Below, piece by piece: positions 35,779 through 45,396 of a stretch of 64,000 nucleotides of DNA. Position numbers and translations under genes: made by a program. Source of the stretch: Prochlorococcus marinus CUG1415 (GTDB taxonomy: Bacteria > Cyanobacteriota > Cyanobacteriia > PCC-6307 > Cyanobiaceae); NCBI RefSeq assembly GCF_017696015.1, contig NZ_JAAORL010000002.1:124001-188000 (forward strand). The letters are read 5' to 3'. Under the pieces are notes generated by a model. The model saw only the letters and a program-made list of their open reading frames with translations. It had not been told where the DNA came from and ran no database searches. Every line of letters starts with the position of its first letter. The stretch's first letter is position 1.

Positions 35779-37185
35779 ATGGGAAATATTATCAAAAAAA
35801 TATGTTGTATTGGAGCTGGCTATGTAGGTGGACCGACTATGGCAGTAATCGCAGAAAAATGCCCAGAAATTGAAGTTTATGTTGTTGATATGAATGCTGA
35901 AAGAATAAAAAAATGGAATGATGATGATTTGTCAAAGCTACCAGTTTTTGAACCAGGACTTTCTGAAGTTATTTCAAAATGTAGAAACAAAAATCTATTC
36001 TTTACTACTGAATTAAAGAAAAATTTAGCATCCTCGGATATGGTTTTTATTTCTGTTAATACACCAACAAAAACTAGAGGTGTAGGCGCTGGTCAAGCAA
36101 GTGATCTAAAATGGATTGAAGCATCAGCTAGGCAAATAGCCGAATATGCACAAGGACACACAATAGTTATAGAAAAGAGTACTTTACCGGTTAAAACAGC
36201 ACAAACAATAAAAAAAATTCTTATGGAAGCTAACCAAGATAATTCTCCTTTAAAAAATAATTTAAAGAGTTTCTCAATACTATCCAATCCAGAATTTCTA
36301 GCTGAAGGAACCGCTATTTCGGATTTAAAAAATCCAGATAGAGTTTTAATTGGAGGAGAGGATGATAAAGCCATCAATGCATTAATAAGCATTTATAAAA
36401 AATGGGTGAATAAAGAGAAAATTATCACTACTGACTTGTGGAGCTCTGAACTATCCAAACTAGTAGCAAATGCATTTTTAGCTCAAAGAATAAGCTCTAT
36501 TAATTCAATATCAGCTTTATGTGAGAAAACAGGCGCAGATATAAAAGATGTTTCTATAGCTACAGGTACAGATAAAAGAATTGGGAAATACTTTCTAAAT
36601 GCTGGGCCTGGCTTTGGTGGGAGTTGTTTTAAAAAAGACATATCAAATCTAGTTTATATCTGCAATTATTATGGTTTAGCTGAAGTATCATCCTATTGGC
36701 AAAAAGTAATTGATATTAATTCATGGCAAAAAAGACGTATTTCAAAAATAATAATCGAAAAATTATTTAATACACTATCTGGGAAGAAAATTTCAGTATT
36801 AGGTTTTTCTTTTAAAGCTAATACAAACGACACCAGAGAATCGCCATCGATAGATATATGTAGAGACTTAATGGAAGAAGGTGCAAATATTTCCATTTAC
36901 GATCCAAAAGTAAAAGAGTCTCAAGTATCTGCCGCTTTAAATATTGACACGTTTAATAATTCTTTAGGATATAAAAATTTTAAATTTGCTTCATCTTTAA
37001 ATGATTGTATGAAGGATTCATATGCGGTAATAGTACTTACTGAATGGGAAGAATTTGCTCATTTAGACTGGGATCAAATATATTCAATGATGATCAAACC
37101 AGCGTGGATATTTGATACAAGATCCATAGTTGACAAAGCAAAAGTAGATAAGGCTGGATTTAATTTTTGGAGAATTGGTTCTTGA
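35779..37185 (+). CDS. ugd: UDP-glucose 6-dehydrogenase
   Basis: The 468-residue protein has the longer, eukaryote-like length of UGDH. It carries GAGYVGGPTMAVIAEKCP (12-29), SVNTPTKTRGVGAGQASDL, EKSTLPVKTAQTI and the catalytic Cys283 in GPGFGGSCFKKD. It oxidises UDP-glucose to UDP-glucuronate with two NAD+. With the neighbouring UXS-like and epimerase genes it forms a UDP-uronate/pentose branch. Confidence 0.96.
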   Translation: MGNIIKKICCIGAGYVGGPTMAVIAEKCPEIEVYVVDMNAERIKKWNDDDLSKLPVFEPGLSEVISKCRNKNLFFTTELKKNLASSDMVFISVNTPTKTRGVGAGQASDLKWIEASARQIAEYAQGHTIVIEKSTLPVKTAQTIKKILMEANQDNSPLKNNLKSFSILSNPEFLAEGTAISDLKNPDRVLIGGEDDKAINALISIYKKWVNKEKIITTDLWSSELSKLVANAFLAQRISSINSISALCEKTGADIKDVSIATGTDKRIGKYFLNAGPGFGGSCFKKDISNLVYICNYYGLAEVSSYWQKVIDINSWQKRRISKIIIEKLFNTLSGKKISVLGFSFKANTNDTRESPSIDICRDLMEEGANISIYDPKVKESQVSAALNIDTFNNSLGYKNFKFASSLNDCMKDSYAVIVLTEWEEFAHLDWDQIYSMMIKPAWIFDTRSIVDKAKVDKAGFNFWRIGS

Positions 37186-37239
37186 TAAAGTATTCATAAA
37201 AATAGTTCTAATTGAAAATTCACTCAATCAGTAGCATAT

Positions 37240-38172
37240 TCATATTTGAAATTTAGCTGCTACCTTTTTATCCAGATAAATTCCAAATAATATAACTATT
37301 AAGGCAGAGAAAAAAGCATATAAAGAATTCAAAAGAATTAGAGTTATTGATATAAATAAAGTACTAGAAATATAGATAAGAGATACTTTTGAATGAGATA
37401 AACCTGATAGATTTAATCTTTGATACAAATGTAATTTATGAGGTACGAAGATATTTTGTTTGTTCATTAATCTCCTTAGGATACAACAAAATGCATCGGC
37501 CCATATAGGCGTAACAACCAATATTAATCCACAAAACTCTCCAAATGTATAAGCATTTAATGCATAAGCGATGTAAGTAGCCCCCAAGAAAGTACTCCCT
37601 GAATCTCCCATAAATAATTTAGCAGGGCTCCAATTCCATGGAAGAAAAGCAATCAAAGAACCTATTAACGATAATAGTGATGATGAAATCATATATGACT
37701 CAACAGAAAAAGCAATTATCATGCATCCACAAATTAATCCATCTAGCCCATCAATAAAATTTGTAAAATTAATAAATGAAATTATTCCAAGAATTGTTAA
37801 AAAGAACAGTAGAACAATTAAAATATAGTTTCCTTGAAAATAATTAAACACCATAAGGAATAAACTACTTTCATTTAAAATTAATAATGAGATAATTAAT
37901 TGTATTAAAAATCTTAATCTCCTTTTCAAGTTATATCTATCGTCAATAAATCCAACTATTGCTAGTGGCAAACAAATTAGTATTAATTTACTTTTAAAAA
38001 TTATGGATCCAATTAACCCAATCAATGCAAATATAATTCCAGCGCCCTTTGGAGTTGGAAAGGTATGAGAGCTTCTTGAGACTGGATAATCTAAAAATGT
38101 TTTTTTAAGAGTCGGATAAATAAGGTAGAAACAAAAAGAACCCAATATAGTACTAATAAATAGTAACAACAT
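37240..38172 (-). CDS. WecA/MraY-family polyprenyl-phosphate sugar-1-phosphate transferase
   Basis: This 310-residue protein has about ten helices. Cytoplasmic motifs are NFTNFIDGLDGLICGC, SPAKLFMGDSGSTFLG, VTPIWADAFCCILRRL and the His-rich PHKLHLYQRL, all diagnostic for the WecA/WbpL/MraY group. The N-terminal RSSHTFPTPKGAGIIFAL is the GT4-type PTPRGGG loop. It starts the glycan repeat unit on undecaprenyl phosphate. It diverges from the CmoA-like gene across a 472-nt non-coding stretch. Confidence 0.93.
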   Translation of the reverse strand: MLLLFISTILGSFCFYLIYPTLKKTFLDYPVSRSSHTFPTPKGAGIIFALIGLIGSIIFKSKLILICLPLAIVGFIDDRYNLKRRLRFLIQLIISLLILNESSLFLMVFNYFQGNYILIVLLFFLTILGIISFINFTNFIDGLDGLICGCMIIAFSVESYMISSSLLSLIGSLIAFLPWNWSPAKLFMGDSGSTFLGATYIAYALNAYTFGEFCGLILVVTPIWADAFCCILRRLMNKQNIFVPHKLHLYQRLNLSGLSHSKVSLIYISSTLFISITLILLNSLYAFFSALIVILFGIYLDKKVAAKFQI

Positions 38173-38644
38173 AAATTTAATTCAAATTACTTAATATGCT
38201 ATTTATAATTAATAATCTTATCCCATTTTTCTAAAATAACTTATCCTCACAATAAATTCTTATGATTTTTTTTCAGTAGCTGGTAATCTTTTTTTAATTA
38301 ACTTAGGCTAAAATTTATGAAACCGTCTCTTGATTAATTTGATAAGGAAGATTATTTAAATCTGATTTTAATATTCTTTATTTGAGTATAAATTATACTA
38401 TTTATAGTTGATGTTTTTTTGTAGTATTAAATTTATACCAGATAAGTTTTTTTAATAAACTAAGACTATTAATTAATAGTTTATTATACACTTTTAGAGA
38501 TAATAAAGTTTTAAAAAGAAAAGATAAAAAATCTAATATCTATTGAATAATAGATTTATCAATTTAGAAAAATAAAATAATTATTTTTAAGGTTTCTATA
38601 ATAATGATTTATAATATTTATAAAATAAAAATAAGCTAGCATAA
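38173..38644. other. 472-nt AT-rich divergent intergenic region with hairpins
   Basis: No gene or RNA is recognisable here. It holds two clear inverted repeats: 10-bp arms TAATAAACTA (38453-38462) and TAGTTTATTA (38477-38486) around 14 nt, and 7-bp arms ATCTATT (38538-38544) and AATAGAT (38549-38555) around 4 nt. Neither has a following U-run. The region must hold both divergent promoters, and may be scar DNA from gene turnover. Confidence 0.5.
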
Positions 38645-39373
38645 ATGTCTTATCAACAAAATCAAGCTGGTGATAATATAAAAACAGATGTAAGTTCATG
38701 GTCTTTCGAGGGAGATACAGCAAAATCTTTTGAAGCACATATTTCTAAATCAGTACCAGGATATCAAGAAGGTCAATCATTAATCGCATCTTACAGTGAT
38801 TTTTTTATTAATTTAACTCCTCAAAAAATATATGATTTAGGTTGTTCAACAGGAAGTTTATTAGAAAAAATTGAAGCAAGGCATCCTAAAAAGCCAATAA
38901 ATTATGTTGGATTCGATATTGTCCCAAAAATGATAGAAATAGCAAAAAAAAAGAAATTTATTAATCCTGAAAGATTCAAATTTGAATGCAAAGATATCTT
39001 AAGTTTAGAATTAAGCGAGGCATCTATAATTACTTCTTACTACACTTTACAATTTATTTTACCAAGCGTACGCCAAGATCTAGTGAATAAAATTTATGAT
39101 TCATTAGCATGGGGAGGAGCCTTTTTTATTTTTGAAAAAACGAGAGGACCTGATGGAAGATTTCAAGATATGAATAGTCATGTTTATAACGAGTATAAAC
39201 TGAGGCAAGGATATAAACCTGAAGAAATTTTCTCAAAAAGCCGATCCCTCGCTGGAGTATTAGAACCTTTCTCAGATAAAGGGAATTATGATATGTTTCA
39301 AAGAGCTGGCTTTAAGGATATTGAATATATATATACAAATATAAGTTTTAAAGGTTGGATGTGTATAAAATAA
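38645..39373 (+). CDS. CmoA-like SAM-dependent methyltransferase
   Basis: This 242-residue protein aligns by eye along most of its length with E. coli CmoA (carboxy-SAM synthase). Matching blocks are SWSFEGDTAKSFEAHISKSV with PGY (37-40 region), YDLGCSTGSLLEKIE (63-77), YTLQFILPSVRQDLVNKIYD and RQGYKPEEIFSKSRSLAGVL (187-206). In E. coli CmoA Arg199 binds the carboxy-sulfonium group; here the local register reads KSRS, so the Arg (200) is shifted by one in an ungapped alignment. No CmoB is present in this window. The role could be tRNA-related or sugar-related. Confidence 0.8.
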   Translation: MSYQQNQAGDNIKTDVSSWSFEGDTAKSFEAHISKSVPGYQEGQSLIASYSDFFINLTPQKIYDLGCSTGSLLEKIEARHPKKPINYVGFDIVPKMIEIAKKKKFINPERFKFECKDILSLELSEASIITSYYTLQFILPSVRQDLVNKIYDSLAWGGAFFIFEKTRGPDGRFQDMNSHVYNEYKLRQGYKPEEIFSKSRSLAGVLEPFSDKGNYDMFQRAGFKDIEYIYTNISFKGWMCIK

Positions 39374-39692
39374 GCTAGAAATTTCTATACTTTAATATAA
39401 AAAAAATAACTAGTTAAATATTGATTAATTATCTTAAAACTGGAAAGATTATGATCTTATTTATCGGAAATAATGCCAAAAAACATTTTTGTTCTATTGT
39501 TGCGATTAATTTTAATAGGACATTAATAATAACGAAATTATAAAAATTTAAATAGTCTTAATAATTTAATTATAAAAACTTTTAAATAAATTATCTGAAT
39601 AAAAATAATTAGGCTTTTGTTTAATTAATATAGAAATTTTATAAATATCATTAATGATTCGTTAAAATAGAGAATTAAGTCCTAGCTTCTTT
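39374..39692. other. 319-nt AT-rich intergenic region
   Basis: I see no supported gene, RNA or strong terminator here. It separates the CmoA-like gene from the nucleotide-sugar operon that starts at 39693, so it probably contains that operon's promoter and leader. Confidence 0.5.
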
Positions 39693-40718
39693 ATGAGAAT
39701 ATTAATTACAGGAATAGCTGGTTTTATTGGTTTTCATGTAGGCAAAAAACTAATAGAAAATGGATATTTTGTAATTGGTATAGATAATCTTAATCCTTAC
39801 TATGACATAACTTTAAAAGAATCTAGACTTGAGAAATTGAAACAAATATCACAGTCAGAAAATAAGGGCTCATTATTTTTTAAAAAAGTTGATCTTGAGA
39901 ATCAAGATGAATTAAAGAAAATATTTGTTGAACTAAAACCTGAAAAAGTAATACATTTAGCGGCTCAAGCCGGCGTTAGGTATTCCATAGAAAACCCTTC
40001 AAGTTATATCCAATCAAATATTGTAGGTTTTGGTAATATTCTAGAAGCCTGCAAAGAATTTTCAATCAAGCATCTAGTATATGCAAGTAGTAGCTCAGTT
40101 TATGGAGGTAATAAATCTTTTCCTTTTTCAGAGAAAGATAGTGTAGATCATCCAGTAAGTCTTTATGCAGCCACTAAAAAATCAAATGAATTAATGGCGC
40201 ACACTTATAGTCATTTATTTGGTATTTCAACCACTGGGCTTAGATTTTTTACTGTTTATGGACCATGGGGTAGACCTGATATGGCATTGTTTAAATTTAC
40301 AAATGCAATAATAAATGAAATACCAATAGAGATTTTCAATAGAGGGGATATGATAAGAGATTTTACATATATTGATGATATTGTTGAAAGTATTATTCTG
40401 GTAATGAATAAAGAAGCCGAACCGAATCTTTCTTTCAGGAAGGAAAAACCAAACCCAGCAACAAGTTGGGCTCCATATAGAGTTTTTAACATTGGAAATT
40501 CTACACCCATCAACTTGATGGATTATATTACTTGTATAGAAACTTTATTAGGCAAAAAGGCAATTAAAAAATTTATGCCTATGCAACCTGGTGATGTAAA
40601 AAAAACAATCTCTGACTGCACTTTGCTTGAAGAGTGGATAAATTTCAAACCCACAACATCTCTTGAAAAAGGGGTTTCCAATTTTATAAATTGGTATCGC
40701 GAATTTTATAAATCTTAA
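39693..40718 (+). CDS. UDP-glucuronate 4-epimerase
   Basis: This 341-residue SDR has GIAGFIGFHVGKKL at the start, the diagnostic DNLNPYYDITLKESRLEKL, SSSSVYGGNKSFPFSE, a Tyr-x3-Lys pair in SLYAATKKSNELMAHTYSHL and FTVYGPWGRPDMALFKFT. These define the UDP-glucuronate 4-epimerase (LpsL/Cap1J-like) family, which makes UDP-galacturonate. The WbpA-like dehydrogenase follows after 24 nt. It fits an acidic polysaccharide. Confidence 0.93.
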   Translation: MRILITGIAGFIGFHVGKKLIENGYFVIGIDNLNPYYDITLKESRLEKLKQISQSENKGSLFFKKVDLENQDELKKIFVELKPEKVIHLAAQAGVRYSIENPSSYIQSNIVGFGNILEACKEFSIKHLVYASSSSVYGGNKSFPFSEKDSVDHPVSLYAATKKSNELMAHTYSHLFGISTTGLRFFTVYGPWGRPDMALFKFTNAIINEIPIEIFNRGDMIRDFTYIDDIVESIILVMNKEAEPNLSFRKEKPNPATSWAPYRVFNIGNSTPINLMDYITCIETLLGKKAIKKFMPMQPGDVKKTISDCTLLEEWINFKPTTSLEKGVSNFINWYREFYKS

Positions 40719-40742
40719 CTATTAGCTCTATATTAAAAAATC

Positions 40743-42086
40743 ATGGAATATTTTGATTTACCTCAACAATCAAATTGCACTATTGTAATTATAGGTCTTG
40801 GTTATGTAGGCTTACCATTGGCTATTGAATTCGCAAAAAATATAGATTGCAATTCAAAAAAAATCTTAAAAAGAAAAATTATTGGATTTGATATTAATTT
40901 AGAAAGAGTAAATGCACTCAAAAACGGAATAGATATCACTAAAGAAATCAACTTTGAAAACTTAAAGTATTTAAATGAAATAAATCTAACTAATGATATG
41001 AAGATTCTAAATAAAGCAGATATTTTCATAGTTACAGTCCCTACACCAATTGATAAAAAAAATGCTCCAGATTTAAATCCAATTAAGAAGGCAAGTGAAA
41101 TGATAGGTAAGGTATTAAAACTTAAGGGAAAAGAAAAAATTAAACCAATTATTATTTATGAAAGTACTGTCTTCCCAGGAGCTACTGAAGAAATATGTGT
41201 ACCAATAATTGAAAAGGAATCAAAATCAAAATTAAATAAAGATTTTTTTTGCGGTTATAGTCCTGAAAGAATAAACCCTGGTGATAATAAAAACAAATTA
41301 AATTCAATAATAAAAGTAACTAGTGGAAGTAACGAGCAATCTGCCTTATGGATTAACGAACTTTATAAGTCAATTATAAAAGCAGGAACTCATATGACAT
41401 CAAGTATTAAAATAGCTGAGACTGCAAAAGTCATAGAAAATACTCAAAGAGATTTAAATATTGCGTTAATGAATGAATTAGCAAAAATTTGTGACCTAGT
41501 GAAAATTGATACTTTAGAAGTAATAAAAGCTGCATCTACAAAATGGAATTTTTTAGATTTCAGGCCTGGGCTTGTTGGAGGCCATTGCATTGGGGTTGAT
41601 CCATATTACCTAACTTATAAATCCGAAACTTTAGGTTACAAACCAGAAGTTGTTTTAGCAGGAAGAAAAATCAATAACTCAATGCCAAGATGGATTTTAA
41701 AGAAAATTATATCTGAATTAGAAAATAATAATCTCGATATTCAAGGAGCAAATATTCTATTAATGGGTATTACTTTTAAGGAAAATTGCCCAGATATTAG
41801 AAATTCAAAAATTTTCGAACTAATACATTTACTTAATGAATATAATGTATCATTAACAATTTGGGATAGTTGGGCCAATGTTGAAGATTGCAAAAATTTT
41901 TTTAATCTAGAAATCACTAATAATTTCCCTAAAAACAAAAAATATACCTCCGTTATTTGTCTCGTTAAGCATAATGAATTTGCCGAACTTAGACCAATTG
42001 AATGGGAATCTTTAATAATTAAAAATGGAATATTTTTTGATTTAAAAGGAATTATTCCTCGGCAATTAAAACCAATAAGACCCTAA
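40743..42086 (+). CDS. Nucleotide-sugar 6-dehydrogenase, WbpA/TviB/WecC-like
   Basis: The 447-residue protein has GLGYVGLPLAIEFA near residue 19, VTVPTPIDKKNAPDLNPIKK, ESTVFPGATEEICVPIIE, CGYSPERINPGDNKNKL and the catalytic Cys in GLVGGHCIGVDPYYLTYK. Together these place it with the UDP-N-acetylhexosamine dehydrogenases (TviB/WbpA/WbpO), not with Ugd; the product would be an N-acetylhexosaminuronate. It lies in a 39.7-44.1 kb plus-strand sugar operon. Confidence 0.93.
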   Translation: MEYFDLPQQSNCTIVIIGLGYVGLPLAIEFAKNIDCNSKKILKRKIIGFDINLERVNALKNGIDITKEINFENLKYLNEINLTNDMKILNKADIFIVTVPTPIDKKNAPDLNPIKKASEMIGKVLKLKGKEKIKPIIIYESTVFPGATEEICVPIIEKESKSKLNKDFFCGYSPERINPGDNKNKLNSIIKVTSGSNEQSALWINELYKSIIKAGTHMTSSIKIAETAKVIENTQRDLNIALMNELAKICDLVKIDTLEVIKAASTKWNFLDFRPGLVGGHCIGVDPYYLTYKSETLGYKPEVVLAGRKINNSMPRWILKKIISELENNNLDIQGANILLMGITFKENCPDIRNSKIFELIHLLNEYNVSLTIWDSWANVEDCKNFFNLEITNNFPKNKKYTSVICLVKHNEFAELRPIEWESLIIKNGIFFDLKGIIPRQLKPIRP

Positions 42087-42181
42087 AGGTTTTAATCATG
42101 AAACAAAAAAACATTGTTTTAATAAACAAGGCCAATTAAGATTATAATTTTTATGTTTCTACTAAAAATAAAAACTATTTA

Positions 42182-44125
42182 ATGATTAGAAAAAATTTTA
42201 TTTTCAGAGTAAATCAGTTATTTATAAAAAACATATTTAGGATAAGTCCAAATAAAAGAAAATTTATTATTTTTAATCTAGATATTTTAATTATATGCTT
42301 TTCCTTATTGTTAACAAAATATTTCTTTCAGACTATATCTAAAGATTTACAAATTTTAAACTTAACAATTTATATTTTATTAACAATAATAATATCGAGT
42401 TTTGTATACATAATAGGAGGCCAATACAACAGCATAACAAGATATATTGGAGCCAAGTCAGCTTTTAAAATAATATTAAGAAACCTTATAATTACATTAT
42501 CTATTTACATTTTAAATTTATACCTAAAGTTCATAAATAATTCTCCATCTGTACTACTAATCTCATTTGGTTTTACAACTTTCTTTTTATCTAGTTATAG
42601 ATTTCTACTTAGAGATTTACTATTTAAGTTAAACAAGATAATAAATAAAAAGATAAAGAATGTTGTTATTTATGGGGCAGGTTCCGCGGGTATTCAACTT
42701 GCTGCATCTTTAAAAGTATCCAATAACTATTCAATAATATCCTTTATAGATGATAATACATCTCTTCAGTATAGAAAAATAAATGATATTCCTATATTAT
42801 CTCCTAATGTTTTAGAACAAATAAGCCAAAAGAAAAAAGTTGATCTTATTTTATTAGCCATACCTAATCTTTCACCATTTAATAGAAAAAGAATTCTGAA
42901 TAATTTAAATAAATTAAATTTAAAAGTTTTACAAATCCCAAGCCTCAAAGATTTATCTGAAGGTAATGCTAAGATCGATTCTCTAAGATCAATTGGAATT
43001 GAAGACTTACTTGGCAGAAAAGTAGTATTACCCAAAAAAGAATTATTAGAAAAAACATCTAAAAATAAGACTATTTTTATTACTGGTGGCGCAGGATCAA
43101 TCGGGAGTGAATTATGCATTCAATTATTTAAGTATCTTCCAAAAGAAATAATAATACTTGATTCAAGTGAGTTAAATATTTATAACATCACAGAAAAAAT
43201 AAATGCTATTTATAAAGATAAAAAGATTTGTTTCCAAATCATCTTAGGTGACTGCAAAGATGAAAAATTAATTAATAAAATTTTTGAAAATAACAATATT
43301 GATATAGTTTTCCACGCTGCTGCTTACAAGCATGTACCTCTAATAGAAAAAAATCCTTTAATTGGATTAAGAAACAATATAATTTCAACTTATATTATTT
43401 GCAAAGCTGCTCAAAAATATAACCTATCAAATATGACCTTAATTTCCTCAGATAAAGCTGTTAGGCCTTCCAATGTTATGGGGGCATCAAAAAGAGTTTC
43501 TGAATTAATAGTTCAAAGTTTTGCAGCTTTATCAAATGAAAACAATGAGCCAATTCAAAAAAGAAAAGGAAATACTTCTTTTTCTATTGTTAGATTTGGG
43601 AATGTATTAAACTCCTCAGGATCTGTTGTTCCTCTCTTTAAAAAGCAAATAGAAGATAGAAAAGATATAACAATTACTGATCCAAGAATTATAAGATATT
43701 TCATGACTATTCCTGAAGCAGTGGAATTAATTATTCAGTCAGTTTCTTTACATCAAAATGGAGATGTCTTACTTTTGGATATGGGTGAACCGGTCAAGAT
43801 TATGGACGTAGCAAAACAAATGATTAGTTTAAGTGGTCTCAAAATTAAGGATGAGAAAAATCCTTATGGGGATATAAGAATTAAGATTACTGGATTAAGA
43901 CCTGGAGAGAAACTTTACGAAGAACTGCTTATTAATAATACTTCCTTGAAAACTGAACATCCACTTATATATAGATCAAGAGAAAGTCACATGGAACCAG
44001 ATGAGCTTATCCCCCTCATCGATGAACTAATTGAATACCTAAAGGAATTAGAAAAAGAAAAATCCTTAAATTTATTGAAGAGAATTGTTCCTGAATGGGA
44101 AAATCACCAAAATTTAAAAACTTAA
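42182..44125 (+). CDS. CapD/WbpM-type UDP-GlcNAc 4,6-dehydratase
   Basis: The 647-residue protein has four N-terminal membrane helices (about residues 25-140) and a CoA-binding-like Rossmann domain (VIYGAGSAGIQLAASL). The catalytic SDR domain follows: ITGGAGSIGSELCIQLF, HAAAYKHVPLIEKNPL, SSDKAVRPSNVMGASKR (about 423-440), RFGNVLNSSGSVVPLF and GLRPGEKLYEELL. WbpM/PglF enzymes make UDP-4-keto-6-deoxy-GlcNAc, the entry to bacillosamine, QuiNAc or FucNAc. The Met in the NVMGASK position is typical of the large membrane form. Confidence 0.94.
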   Translation: MIRKNFIFRVNQLFIKNIFRISPNKRKFIIFNLDILIICFSLLLTKYFFQTISKDLQILNLTIYILLTIIISSFVYIIGGQYNSITRYIGAKSAFKIILRNLIITLSIYILNLYLKFINNSPSVLLISFGFTTFFLSSYRFLLRDLLFKLNKIINKKIKNVVIYGAGSAGIQLAASLKVSNNYSIISFIDDNTSLQYRKINDIPILSPNVLEQISQKKKVDLILLAIPNLSPFNRKRILNNLNKLNLKVLQIPSLKDLSEGNAKIDSLRSIGIEDLLGRKVVLPKKELLEKTSKNKTIFITGGAGSIGSELCIQLFKYLPKEIIILDSSELNIYNITEKINAIYKDKKICFQIILGDCKDEKLINKIFENNNIDIVFHAAAYKHVPLIEKNPLIGLRNNIISTYIICKAAQKYNLSNMTLISSDKAVRPSNVMGASKRVSELIVQSFAALSNENNEPIQKRKGNTSFSIVRFGNVLNSSGSVVPLFKKQIEDRKDITITDPRIIRYFMTIPEAVELIIQSVSLHQNGDVLLLDMGEPVKIMDVAKQMISLSGLKIKDEKNPYGDIRIKITGLRPGEKLYEELLINNTSLKTEHPLIYRSRESHMEPDELIPLIDELIEYLKELEKEKSLNLLKRIVPEWENHQNLKT

Positions 44126-44143
44126 AAATTAAAAATTAAAAAT
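44123..44143. repeat. Tandem 7-bp repeat between convergent genes
   Basis: Three perfect copies of TAAAAAT run from the stop codon of the CapD-like gene to the stop of the CapK-like gene, followed by a partial fourth copy. It is a simple AT-rich microsatellite that could change length by slippage without changing the first gene. Confidence 0.7.
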
Positions 44144-45384
44144 TAAAACTTTAACCCCTTTACATAAAGATACTTACCATTTTTTGTTTTTTTTATAAAT
44201 TTCGCTCTATTCCAGTTAAATAGAATTTCAACTTTTGCTAATTTCTGCAAATCTTTTTCAAACGCCTCTTTGAATTCATCAGTTAGATCATTAAAGGGGT
44301 CAACATAATTAATTAAAATTGAATTTATTTTAGTCTGTTCAATTTGAAATTGATTAATGGAAGTCTTAAAAAATTTTTGAATAAAATATTGAGCATGAAT
44401 TTTTAAACCATTTTCAAATTTAATATAATCAAAAATCCTTCCTTTAATAGGACCTAAAATTTGCAAATCTTCTTTTTTAGAAACGAGTTTAGATTGATCT
44501 CCAATATTAAACCTAATAATAGGCATAGAGTAATTATGAAAGTTTGTAATTAATAATTCATTATTTTCATTTACCTCTACATAACAATTTTTATTAAAGA
44601 CATAATATTCATTTAATTTTCCAAAAGATCTTTCAGCTGCAATTGCTGCTACTTCTCTTGATCCATAAAGATCAAAAACTCTGCCTTTAAATACCTTTTG
44701 TAAGAAATCACGAGTTTCATTATTTAATACACAAGTTCTTGTTAAGATATACGGAATTTCCTCAACATATATATTTTTTTTATCTATATATTGAGCTAAT
44801 TCTAATAAGGAATTTGTATAACCCTTTAAAAAAAAAGGTTTTTTTCTATTAATTAAATTTATACATCTTTTATAATCAACCTCTGTAAATACGAAGCAAT
44901 TATAGCAATAGGAAGAGTAGATGATATTTTTGAATTTCTTATAAAAATTTGTTCCTTCTTTATTTTCTATATCATTTAAAGATCCCCAAATCTCTAGGGT
45001 AGTTGCCTCTTGCCAACTTTTCTCAAAATTATTTTTAAAGTAACTAAATAAAATAGCGTTTGTCCAATCAGCATATTCTTCACATTGTAAAATCGGAACA
45101 GGTTCGCCAGTAGAGCCTCCAGAATAAGTTATGCTTGATTTTCCCTTATAGTTTTTAGATAATAATTCTTTAAAATTTGACCTAATAATATTTTTGGTTA
45201 ATATTGGAAAGTTTTTTATATCACTAGAGTTAAATTTTGCATAATAAGGTACATTCTTTTGCGCATATTTAAGTATTTTACTAATTGACTCTTCAACACT
45301 ATAAATTTGTTTTTTATTAAAACTTTTAACGATAAGGTATGCTTTTCTATTTTTTATTGCCCATAAATTTTCTCTATAATTCAT
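44143..45384 (-). CDS. CapK / phenylacetate-CoA-ligase-like adenylate-forming protein
   Basis: The 413-residue protein belongs to the CapK/PaaK branch of adenylate-forming enzymes. It has VPYYAKFNSSDIKNFPILTK, the nucleotide loop YSGGSTGEP (residues 87-95), VFDLYGSREVAAIAAE and NYSMPIIRFNIGDQSKL. CapK proteins occur in many capsule clusters; their substrate is mostly unknown, perhaps an acid activated for attachment to a sugar. It points against the main operon direction, with the GT4 gene at 45397 just upstream. Confidence 0.83.
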   Translation of the reverse strand: MNYRENLWAIKNRKAYLIVKSFNKKQIYSVEESISKILKYAQKNVPYYAKFNSSDIKNFPILTKNIIRSNFKELLSKNYKGKSSITYSGGSTGEPVPILQCEEYADWTNAILFSYFKNNFEKSWQEATTLEIWGSLNDIENKEGTNFYKKFKNIIYSSYCYNCFVFTEVDYKRCINLINRKKPFFLKGYTNSLLELAQYIDKKNIYVEEIPYILTRTCVLNNETRDFLQKVFKGRVFDLYGSREVAAIAAERSFGKLNEYYVFNKNCYVEVNENNELLITNFHNYSMPIIRFNIGDQSKLVSKKEDLQILGPIKGRIFDYIKFENGLKIHAQYFIQKFFKTSINQFQIEQTKINSILINYVDPFNDLTDEFKEAFEKDLQKLAKVEILFNWNRAKFIKKTKNGKYLYVKGLKF

Positions 45385-45396
45385 ATTGAGTAATTT

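Noticed and set aside
44123-44143. TAAAAAT tandem repeat as a phase-variation tract
   Set aside because: It begins at a stop codon and lies between convergent genes, so length change would not alter either reading frame in an obvious way.
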